Origin: Catenaria anguillulae PL171
Taxonomy: Eukaryota > Blastocladiomycota > Blastocladiomycetes > Blastocladiales > Catenariaceae
Direction of reading: 5' to 3'
Assembly: GCA_002102555.1 (NCBI GenBank)
Contig: MCFL01000241.1
Location: 1 to 36,216, forward strand
DNA: 36,216 nucleotides
The notes under the pieces: generated by a model
Told to the model about the DNA's origin: nothing
Database searches by the model: none
What the model saw: the letters and a program-made list of their open reading frames with translations, nothing else
Made by a program: the position numbers and the translations under genes
Part shown: positions 10,250 to 18,194 of the stretch, one piece after another
How the letters are laid out: each line of letters opens with the position of its first letter
Position numbering within the stretch: position 1 is the stretch's first letter

Positions 10250-10978
10250 ATGACCGATTCCGCACCAGAGCCACAAGCCTCTTCCCGTCGTGGGAAGAAC
10301 AGAACCACTCCAGCAGACACACATCAGGAAGGTCTCAAACTCACCTGTTGCGGATGCATGGATAGTACGCATTGTCTCACTCACCCAATACGACTCTTTG
10401 GGAGCACATGCACTGACGCCTCTATCTATCGGAACATCAAAATAGTTCGACGCGGCGTCATCCTGACACTTTGGATCCAGTTCGCCATCGCTCTTCTTGC
10501 AGCAGCCGCATTCCTCGTCCTCGTTCTCCTTATCGGTAGCCTGGTGGATTCCGAAAAAGACCAGTCAGCCGATGCCGCGACCATTGCCGCCGCGAAGGAG
10601 TCGTTGTGGATCTACTTCGGCATTTATCTCTTGCTGCTCGCGTTTACATGCGCGGGGCTGTATACTGTCAAGTACCGCAAGTTGAAGGCATTCAAGGTAC
10701 CCATCGTTTACTCAATTCTTCCAGCGCAATCAGAGATTTTTGTCTCACACGTCTCCCATCTTGCACACGCACAGGGATTCGTGGCACTCAACGTACTCCT
10801 CTTGTTCGGTGAGCTCGGATTGACCATCGCTTTGCAATCCTTTCAAGTGTGGTCCATTGCCGGCCTTGTCTTGCGCGTGTATTGGGTCTGGGTTTTTTAT
10901 CGGTACATTGCAACGCTGGCCATGGAGATTGAGCATATTGAGCGTCAGGAGGAGTTTGAGGATGAGTTGTATCGTTAG
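10250..10978 (+). CDS. Four-helix membrane protein C (paralogue of D)
   Basis: Three exons: 10250-10364, 10446-10696 and 10775-10978, giving 189 aa. The introns (81 and 78 bp) are multiples of three and free of stops, so the unspliced frame is also open. They are nonetheless real introns, because paralogue D has introns at the same two places (phases 1 and 0) with lengths that break frame. A hydrophilic N-terminus with a Cys cluster (T-C-C-G-C-M) precedes four hydrophobic helices; helices 2 and 3 are linked by a basic K-Y-R-K-L-K-A-F-K loop. A final Arg/Glu-rich stretch ends the protein. Size and topology resemble MARVEL or tetraspan-like proteins, but no diagnostic motif is seen (no CCG in a large loop), so I leave it unnamed. 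Confidence 0.75.
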   Translation: MTDSAPEPQASSRRGKNRTTPADTHQEGLKLTCCGCMDSTHCLTHPIRLFGSTCTDASIYRNIKIVRRGVILTLWIQFAIALLAAAAFLVLVLLIGSLVDSEKDQSADAATIAAAKESLWIYFGIYLLLLAFTCAGLYTVKYRKLKAFKVPIVYSILPAQSEIFVSHVSHLAHAQGFVALNVLLLFGELGLTIALQSFQVWSIAGLVLRVYWVWVFYRYIATLAMEIEHIERQEEFEDELYR

Positions 10979-11373
10979 GCACAAGTCAATACAGTCAACA
11001 AAGATACAAAATATCATTACTCGCCATGAGCTATGTAGTCATGAGCATCCTGGTAAGTGTTAGCCCAAGGCATTCGTTCAGTGTCGACATGAGCCAAAAA
11101 TCTTGGCGGTGGCAGGTTGTATACTTCCGCCTGTGGACCCCCGATTCTCCGACTACGTGACGCCAAGCCGGCAGGAAAAAGTGAGGCTGCCATTGTCGGC
11201 CTTGGGTCGGTGACAGCATGTTGATGACGGAGTAACACTAGCAGTGCTTTGCTTTGGACGGATACCTACATATAGTATGGGCAGTTGTCTTGGTGGTGGG
11301 AGCCTAGTTGGATTCCCACGTTGTTTACCTTGACTATGGTGAATGATGTGCGACACACAGAGACACCGTTTGA
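10979..11373. other. Intergenic region between C and D
   Basis: No supported gene. It includes the 3' end of C and the promoter of D. Confidence 0.5.
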
Positions 11374-12204
11374 ATGCACGCTTACCAAATGATCACCCCA
11401 TCGGCCCCTACAAACCTGTCCCACGACCAGGCACTTCAAGTTCCGTCCTCGCCCGGACCTGCTCGCAGAACGACAAGCTTGAACCATCGCACCCGTCAAC
11501 GGTGCCGCTCATGCATGACTTGTCCGTTTTCGTGTCTCGTGTCTCATGTCTCAAACCCAATGCTGGCTTCATCCACAGCCCGTGCGACGCCAAACTGACC
11601 TTTCACGTTGATACCCCGGGAGTGTAGTGCGCACATTCATTCTCGTCATTTTATGGCTACAATTCATTTTCTACCTGCTGGTCTCACTGTCCTTGCTGGC
11701 CATAGTCACCGGCCTGTTTGCCCTCGACTCGAACAAGGACCTTCGGCGACAAGTTGCCGAGCACGGCGGCGTCGGGGCGCCGGCCGACGCAATTGACAGG
11801 CAACTGCAAAATGCGCCACAGTATTGGGTGCGGCTCGCCATGGCCGTGGGCATGTACTTGTTTACGTGCTTTGGTTTGGTAGCTGTGCGAAAACGCAAGC
11901 TTGGATCGTTCAAGGTGCATTTTATATACATTTCATGCATTGTCTCCAGCGACGCACAAGTGTGTGAGGTCCTGACACTGACGGTATATGCTTGGCATGT
12001 GATTCATGTTGATAGGTTTTTGTTGCCGTGAATGCGCTGGCGCTGGTTGTCGAGGCAGGCTTGGCATCTGCCCAAGTTCGACACAGGATCACCTGGCCTG
12101 CCACAGGCAATTGGTTATTGCGAGTGGTATTTGCTCTGGTATTGTCCGTGTACCTTCTGAGGATGATGAAGAGGAAGAAAGAAGAGGTTGTCGAAATGAA
12201 ATAA
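11374..12204 (+). CDS. Four-helix membrane protein D (paralogue of C)
   Basis: Three exons: 11374-11521, 11628-11914 and 12016-12204, giving 207 aa; introns are 106 and 101 bp. A second in-frame ATG at 11389 is an alternative start. Alignment with C fixes the model: exon 1 ends in R-S-C-M-T against C-G-C-M-D, exon 2 opens with R-T-F-I-L against R-R-G-V-I, the basic loop reads K-R-K-L-G-S-F-K against Y-R-K-L-K-A-F-K, and exon 3 opens V-F-V-A-V-N-A-L against G-F-V-A-L-N-V-L. Four hydrophobic helices follow the same spacing, and the C-terminus is a Lys/Glu-rich cytoplasmic-type tail. The stop codon overlaps an AATAAA poly(A) signal at 12200-12205. Role unknown; the gene converges on the SH3 membrane protein. 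Confidence 0.75.
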
Positions 12205-12619
12205 AACGTACAAAGTGCAGGCCACAAGCGGATTTACATTACAAGAGACAGGAAACGTCAATCACAAAATGCACAAACGGAACAGAAAGCACAAACATGA
12301 AGGGATGTCCGGCGAGGGATTTGGCAACGAGGCACGCAAACACGACGCCAGCAACTGAGCGAAATGTGTAGAAATGGTACAAGAAGAACGTGATGAGGCG
12401 GAAATGACAAACAAACGACCCGACTGCAGGTAGAGCTGACAAAGAAAACAAAGAACGGGCTAGAAGGAACATAGAAACGCAAAACAAACGACGTCCAAAT
12501 CGCATCCCTTCCTTCCGAGGTGAGGGAGTAATCCAAGAGAGAGAGAGCAATCCAAGAAGAAAAAGAGAGAGCAACACCAACAAGTGAACGGGCATCCAGT
12601 GCATATAACTCAAGATCTA
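12205..12619. other. Convergent intergenic region
   Basis: This holds the facing 3' ends of gene D (+) and the SH3 membrane protein (-). The + strand is purine-rich (GAGAGA and AAGAAG tracts near 12530-12570). No exon is supported. Confidence 0.5.
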
Positions 12620-14479
12620 TCATTGCGGCGACCCAGGCAGCGGCACCTGCTGCGCCTTGACCTGCGACCCACCTGCGCCTGCGGCGCTCCCGCTCAACTG
12701 CGACGGACTAACCACGGGCTCGAGGGCAGCCACTGGGAACACGCCCGACTTGCCAACCTTTTCGCCAGTCGCGGGATCCACTTGCGTGGCGCGACCCCAC
12801 CCGTCGCTGTAAACCTCCGTCACGTGCAGCAGGTCCTTGGGGGCAACCTGCAGCTCGTCGTCAAGCCGCGGGTGGTACGTGTGGAACACCATGTGCGCAA
12901 CGAGGCCGTTGGGCAGTGTGACGCGACCCATGGTCGGTAGCGTGTTGACGGCTTCTGCGGCGGCTGCGGCCGCCGCCGCTGCTTGTGCTTTGGCGGTGGC
13001 GGCAAGCGGCGATGTGGCGGGTTTACCAGCACCGGCGGGCGCACCGTTGGTGCCGGGCACGAGCAGGGCGGATGAAGGGCGGAAGTTGGACCCGGGCCGG
13101 TACCGCGGGTTGATGCCCACGTTGGATGCAGAGTCTTCGGGCGCAATGGATTCCATGTCGTCGTTCTCGTAAAATGACGTGCGTGGCGGGGGCGTCAGCG
13201 TGCTGAGCTTGGTAGATGGCGGGCGCCGGATCAGAACGGGGTCGGCCGAGCCATTCCCTGTGCCTGTGGGCGACAGAGGCATGGGCAGGTTGAGCGGCAG
13301 GACGGGCGGAGCGTTCGGGTCCGACGTGGCAGCGGTGGCCGCGGGTACGCTGGCCATGGCGAGCCCAGACCCGGCACGGCCAACCGTGGGCACATCGATA
13401 TCGGCAGCGCCGCGTTCGGCCATCGAGTATGGGCCAAGCTTGCCATTGCCGCCAGACATGGGCTTGCCCAACGCAACAGCCGACGACCCACCAAATCCAG
13501 ATTCAGACGACGACACGTACAACGAATGCGCATGCGGGTTTTGCTGTTGGCGGCGGCGGTACATGACAAACCCAACGGCAGCCGCACCCACGAGCACAAT
13601 GGATCCAACAACACTCAGCACAATGACGAGCGTGTTACTGGTGCCCACGGCATCAGCGCCACTGCCTCCCTCTTTGCTACCCGGGTTGAGCGTTCCGCCC
13701 GTGCCCGGGAGCGATCCACCACCGCCATTGTTGCCAGTGCCGTTGCAAGACGTCTCTGCACAACGGTTGGCGCACGCCATGGCCTGGGTGGGGTACCCGC
13801 ACAACTTGCGCGGGTCCTCGTTGAGCTTGGAGTTGAAGCACGTGGCCGTATCAAGAGACGAGGTGCGGTTGAATCCGAAAAAGTTTGAAAAGACACGGTT
13901 GACTTGCTCGCTGAATTGGCTTTGATTGAGCGACCGGCATGATTCGTCCTTGGAGACACCGCCTTGAGCAGACTGGAAAGTGAGCGTGAGCGAGTCACGG
14001 CACAGGGATGGCGGGTTGGGCGCGCCATTCTTTGGGCAAGATCCGCTGAGCGGATTGAGCAGCAAGTTGCAAAACCACGAAGTCGAATACTGCACACCGA
14101 GGTTTTCAAACCGGCACCGGAACCACCGGTGGTTGAGGTCAGGCAGCGTTTTTGGGTCGAGAATGACAGCCTCCATGACCTTGGAGTCAAATTCGGCGGC
14201 GGATTGAATGTTGTCTGCGCGAATGTTGCGGACGAGCTCGACATCTTCGGGCAGACTGACGTTGCGGACCATGGCAAAGAAGAGAATGTCGGTCAAGTTG
14301 GTTGGGCCGAGCAGGTGGCGGCCAAAGGCCGAGCAGTACTTGGACTGAGAAATGTCCCATCCGCGGCAGTTGTTTTGGCCCGTTTGCAACTGGGCATTGG
14401 TGGTGGGCGAGGTGCATGCCAGCAGGAGGACGGTGGCCAAGAGGGTGACAAGCAGCGCCGAAGGGGACTTGGACATCAT
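12620..14479 (-). CDS. Single-pass membrane protein with Cys-rich ectodomain and cytoplasmic SH3 domain
   Basis: Intronless, 619 aa from the first in-frame ATG (14479); the frame opens upstream only with non-ATG codons. Residues 1-29 are a signal peptide (two Met, a hydrophobic core, then T-T-N-A before the likely cleavage). The ectodomain, to about residue 280, has many cysteines and several N-glycosylation sequons (N-L-T, N-V-S, N-R-T, N-G-T) and ends in a Gly-rich stalk. A transmembrane helix (about 284-304) is followed by a basic stop-transfer sequence, Y-R-R-R. The cytoplasmic part is a long low-complexity linker with an Ala run, then an SH3 domain (about 528-592) showing the expected D-D-E-L-Q-V, D-G-W-G-R-A and G-V-F-P motifs. 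Fungal membrane SH3 proteins such as Sho1 and Fus1 act in signalling at the cell surface; this architecture differs and the ligand is unknown. A receptor or cell-wall sensor role is inferred. Confidence 0.8.
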   Translation of the reverse strand: MMSKSPSALLVTLLATVLLLACTSPTTNAQLQTGQNNCRGWDISQSKYCSAFGRHLLGPTNLTDILFFAMVRNVSLPEDVELVRNIRADNIQSAAEFDSKVMEAVILDPKTLPDLNHRWFRCRFENLGVQYSTSWFCNLLLNPLSGSCPKNGAPNPPSLCRDSLTLTFQSAQGGVSKDESCRSLNQSQFSEQVNRVFSNFFGFNRTSSLDTATCFNSKLNEDPRKLCGYPTQAMACANRCAETSCNGTGNNGGGGSLPGTGGTLNPGSKEGGSGADAVGTSNTLVIVLSVVGSIVLVGAAAVGFVMYRRRQQQNPHAHSLYVSSSESGFGGSSAVALGKPMSGGNGKLGPYSMAERGAADIDVPTVGRAGSGLAMASVPAATAATSDPNAPPVLPLNLPMPLSPTGTGNGSADPVLIRRPPSTKLSTLTPPPRTSFYENDDMESIAPEDSASNVGINPRYRPGSNFRPSSALLVPGTNGAPAGAGKPATSPLAATAKAQAAAAAAAAAEAVNTLPTMGRVTLPNGLVAHMVFHTYHPRLDDELQVAPKDLLHVTEVYSDGWGRATQVDPATGEKVGKSGVFPVAALEPVVSPSQLSGSAAGAGGSQVKAQQVPLPGSPQ

Positions 14480-16287
14480 CTTGTTGATTGGGTTGGAAAA
14501 AAAAAGAATGGAAAACGGCAAGGGGAGCGAAACGGAACAAAAAAAGTTGGACGTCGTCTATGCGTCTATGATATGCGGATATGGTGACGGGAATCCCAAG
14601 GCGAGAATGGTTCCGGAAGAGATCCTGTCGGCCGAATGGGATGCTTGAGACGGCAAGGGCGGGGTGTGTGTCGGGAGGTTGGGTATCTCACTTGTTACCG
14701 CACGGCGTGAGAGTGCTGGCGTTGGCGGTAACTGCGACGGGCCGACAAGGTGGCAACGGCGGCGGCCAGTCTAGGGAGATTGATGGGTGCGGCGGGCAAA
14801 AATGGGCGATGGGCGCCAACGAAAAACGAGTTGTGTGTGTGACGATGGCGGCCGGTCGGTGGATGCGTTAAAGAAGCGTAGTGCGGGAAGCAGCGACTGT
14901 GGAAAGGAACACAATTCATTCAGTTGTCGACATGGAGAGTACGACACTCGCCACAGTGAAGGAGCAAGGAGGAGGAGTAGGAGGCGTACACAATGGCCAG
15001 TGCGTGCGAGACACTCACTCGAGCTGAGCGGGTTGAGTGCGAGACGGTACAGTACGAAGGTAGTTGGGAGGAGGAGGGTGCAGGCCGGCAGCAAATGCAA
15101 AAGCAAAAGGAAAAGCAAACGAGCTGGTTGACAGGTGCAAATGTGGAATGTGGCACAAGCCTTGGGCTGACTTCTTGGATGGATGATTGGAAATATGTAT
15201 ATGGCCTGTGCCTAAGAAAGAATCGGTGGCGAAGGAATGAAATCGAAAGCAACTCCTGTTTTCGGTTCCTTCATTCATCATGTGCTGCCTGCCCATCACG
15301 TTCCTGGTCGTGGTCCTGAATGGATCAGCTGGGCGCAGCTTGCTCGCCGCCATGGCCACCTCGGTCGTCGCGGGAAGGGCGGGCAGACCTAGTTCCCAGT
15401 CCCAGTATCGTGTTCCTTCCGCTGGCAAGGGCCGGGGTGGTCGCTCTGCCTGGCCAATATGGACGCAGCCAGGAAATGTGTGCACATCAAGGTGACCCTG
15501 CACGAGCATCTTTCCATGCGGTCGTCATGAATCAACGAGGCTTTGGTTAGCGAGGTGTGGCTTGGCGAGGCGCACTGCGGATCCAATCAACGCGTGCTCT
15601 CGTGTCGCGGTTGGCTCCCAACGCGTCTTGCACAAACGACGATGACCTTGAGCTTGAAGCAAATGGCCGAAGTACATTCTCCAGTCCCTTACAGTACGTA
15701 TACAGACACTGCATTACGTTGGGTCACAGGCCATCCCGTCCAGGTGACCACGTCCAACGGGAGAATGCAAATCGGTTGGCGGTTGCGCTCGTCGTCAAGT
15801 TGTCAAATTACCAGGGATGGAGGGCACCATTGGTCGATCCGGGTCTCGAGGAGCCCTGCAGCGCTAAGTAACATGTACAGCTGAGCTGCCGTGCACATCC
15901 CAAGACTCGCAGGTCGAATGAGGTCAGTTGGATCGGAAAGAAATGAAAAACACGTTATCCGAGTTCGTCAAGGAATCGAGCCGCCTTCAACGACGTGTGA
16001 CTTCCAAAAAAGCGTCGAGTGTCTCACCTTTTTGGGTTTTGGGTTTGTTGCTGTCCGTGTTGGAAATGATCCACAACGCCCATAACAAAATCGAGACTCC
16101 GACACATTAATCATAAATAGAGATCCGAGTCTGCTCCAGGCGAGACATATGAGAAGTATCGATGAAATGAAGAATGATACACTTATATCTATGCATGCCA
16201 CTCATCCGAACGCTTTCCAAGTCGGAGCATTTTCACCTTTCCTTCCTCAGCGAATACCCCGCCTCCGTCTCACTTTTTCATCCAATC
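14480..16287. other. 1.8-kb divergent intergenic region
   Basis: This separates the SH3 membrane protein (-) from the LOR-like gene (+) and must contain both promoters. Several open frames of 60-160 codons occur on both strands, but they overlap one another and show weak coding bias. The only one I single out is the 55-codon frame at 15943-16110. Confidence 0.5.
15943..16110 (+). CDS. Possible small protein with one hydrophobic segment
   Basis: An ATG-started frame of 55 aa. A charged amphipathic N-terminal half is followed by a hydrophobic stretch (about residues 28-42) and a short hydrophilic tail. The shape resembles a small tail-anchored protein, or the last exon of an unseen gene. There is no homology I recognise, and codon bias is weaker than in the clear genes, so this may be chance. 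Confidence 0.2.
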   Translation: MKNTLSEFVKESSRLQRRVTSKKASSVSPFWVLGLLLSVLEMIHNAHNKIETPTH

Positions 16288-17547
16288 ATGGGCAACTACC
16301 CGTCCAAGTCAAAGCCAAAATCAAAACACCGGTCTCAAGCTCACCCTGAGCGTGGGCACCAGGACCACGGCCACGAGGCCGGCCATGGCCTGGACCGATC
16401 CCCGTCACGCTCTGAGCGCTTTGCCTCAGTCTCGTCCACAGAGTCTGCCGCCTCGGCAGCCTCGGCCACTTCCCTCGGAGGTGGGTCCTTGGGCAGCAGC
16501 GACTCGGCCGCCTCCCTCTCATCCCGCCACCGCCGCCACCTTACCCTGGCCTTCGCGCCCGTGTCGGCTAATGCTCAATCCACCGAAAAGCCCCCATTGT
16601 CCGCAAACAACAACAAGCTGTCCTTTGTCGACCCCTCGTTTTGCCTCGACGCCGCCGTCTCGTTACACTTCAAGTTTGCGCGCGCATCCACGTCGCCCGT
16701 CCCCATCACCTACCTTGGCGCATTTGACGACCTGACCGACAATCTCCCTCCATTTCCGCATTCCCCTGCTTCGGTCTCGCCACCAGTTGCTGCTACTGGT
16801 GAGTCCGCTTGCTCGGCGTCGCAGCTGTGGTTCACCTTCCACGACCACTCGGGCATTCTCTCGACCGCTCGCACTCTTGTGGACTCGCAAGGCACCCCCA
16901 TCTGCCACTATCACAATGCAGACGTCTACCGGGGTGCACCGCCAAACATGCATGCGCGATGCTTGCAAGTCACTGCCACAACAACACAGCGCGGCGGCAA
17001 AATCAGTTTGGTGGCAAGACCCACAGACCTCAACGTGGGCAACCACGCATTCATGTTGACGCTGCAGGCCAAGGAGCGTGACGATGTCAAGTACATTCGC
17101 GCGAGCCCCTTGACGAATTTCGCGACAAGCAGTGCTCAGTCGACAACAGCAACTGGTCACTCACGGATACGCAAACGAACGCTCTCTGCATCTGCAACTG
17201 CTCCCTCCTCAGCTGCGTCTGCGTCGCCACCATCACTCTCCCCAATCCCATCTTCCCCACCACCCATGCTCGCCGTGCTGTCGCAATCCAAACGCAACTC
17301 AACCTCCCCCAAACTTGCGGCCAAGGGTGCACGACGCGGCGACCCGATTGTTGCGCGTATTCGCCGCCAGCTGTTGCCCGCGCCCGAATCGGCCGTCGCC
17401 AGGGCGAAAAACATTGCCTATGTTGTCGACGTTGCGCCTGGGGTGGATGTGGCGGCCATTGCCGTGGTGTGCATGTATGTGTATGCGGCAGAGGCCAAGG
17501 GCAGGGCAAAGCGGTCGCAGAGCTCGGTTGGCCAGTTGGTGGTTTGA
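16288..17547 (+). CDS. LURP-one-related/tubby C-terminal-like protein, putatively N-myristoylated
   Basis: Intronless, 419 aa from the ATG at 16288. The protein begins M-G-N-Y-P-S-K, a good N-myristoylation signal (Gly2, Ser6), followed by a Lys-rich patch that would reinforce membrane binding. A His/Ser-rich low-complexity region follows. From about residue 110 the sequence resembles the LURP-one-related fold: a W-F-T-F-H-D strand near residue 179, then R-T-L-V-D-S-Q-G-T-P, then the C-terminal V-D-V-A-P-G-V-D-V-A-A-I-A-V helix near residue 378, which matches the buried helix of this superfamily. A Ser/Pro-rich insert (about 300-345) interrupts the domain. The superfamily includes tubby and phospholipid scramblases and often binds phosphoinositides, so a membrane-associated role fits. 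The start could lie upstream, but only as an unlikely non-homologous extension. Confidence 0.6.
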   Translation: MGNYPSKSKPKSKHRSQAHPERGHQDHGHEAGHGLDRSPSRSERFASVSSTESAASAASATSLGGGSLGSSDSAASLSSRHRRHLTLAFAPVSANAQSTEKPPLSANNNKLSFVDPSFCLDAAVSLHFKFARASTSPVPITYLGAFDDLTDNLPPFPHSPASVSPPVAATGESACSASQLWFTFHDHSGILSTARTLVDSQGTPICHYHNADVYRGAPPNMHARCLQVTATTTQRGGKISLVARPTDLNVGNHAFMLTLQAKERDDVKYIRASPLTNFATSSAQSTTATGHSRIRKRTLSASATAPSSAASASPPSLSPIPSSPPPMLAVLSQSKRNSTSPKLAAKGARRGDPIVARIRRQLLPAPESAVARAKNIAYVVDVAPGVDVAAIAVVCMYVYAAEAKGRAKRSQSSVGQLVV

Positions 17548-18194
17548 GTTTCACGTCTCTTGTGTTGTTTCTTTTGTTTCCCACTCTCTCTGCCCCTTTC
17601 GGGCAGGCATGTATGGTCCAACGTGTTTGTGTTGATGTCGATACCCCCCTTTCCCGCATTGTGTGTGTTTCTCCGAGCTGAGCTCCTTTCTTTCTTGGGT
17701 TGATTTGTATTCATATTCTAGACATGTGTTTTCATTGGCAGTCATCGTTCCCGGATCCCACGGAGACATCACCCACCCTCCACATGGACGAAGCCCAAAC
17801 CCTGTCGTTGGCGTCAGGGTTGACCGCAGCTGGTCGCCGGCGCCACTGCAGTGCGTGGACTTGACGTTGCGGATCGCCAGTTCATGTACCGTTACATATA
17901 CACTGTTGGGTAGCGACCGCAAACATTTTGCCTTCTTTTCGCATGGAATAAGTGCCACGTACCACAATCCACTCTGCGCATTCGCCGTCTACTCTGCAAT
18001 ACTTTGATTTCACACAGTGAGTCTCTCCCACTCCATTACAGCGCCTTTGCTGCCGGTGCAGAGCCTCACCCAACGACCGCTGCGTCCCTGACAACACCGA
18101 CTCGGCTGCCTCAACGCCCACACCGGTCGGACATCCACTGTGCAAGTGTAAGTGTGCGACGGCCGCTGGATTGTCGAAAGACTTATCGGCCATC
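17548..18194. other. Intergenic region before the HECT ligase gene
   Basis: No gene is supported. A GTAAGT-type sequence near 18149 could be the donor of an intron in the 5' leader of the HECT gene, but no matching acceptor is clear. Confidence 0.45.

Noticed and set aside
13179..13925. 248-codon + strand frame opposite the SH3 membrane protein
   Set aside because: Antisense shadow; the - strand has a signal peptide, TM helix and SH3 domain in one frame.
15015..15509. 164-codon frame on the - strand
   Set aside because: Starts with ATG, but codon bias is weak, composition drifts along its length and no domain is visible.
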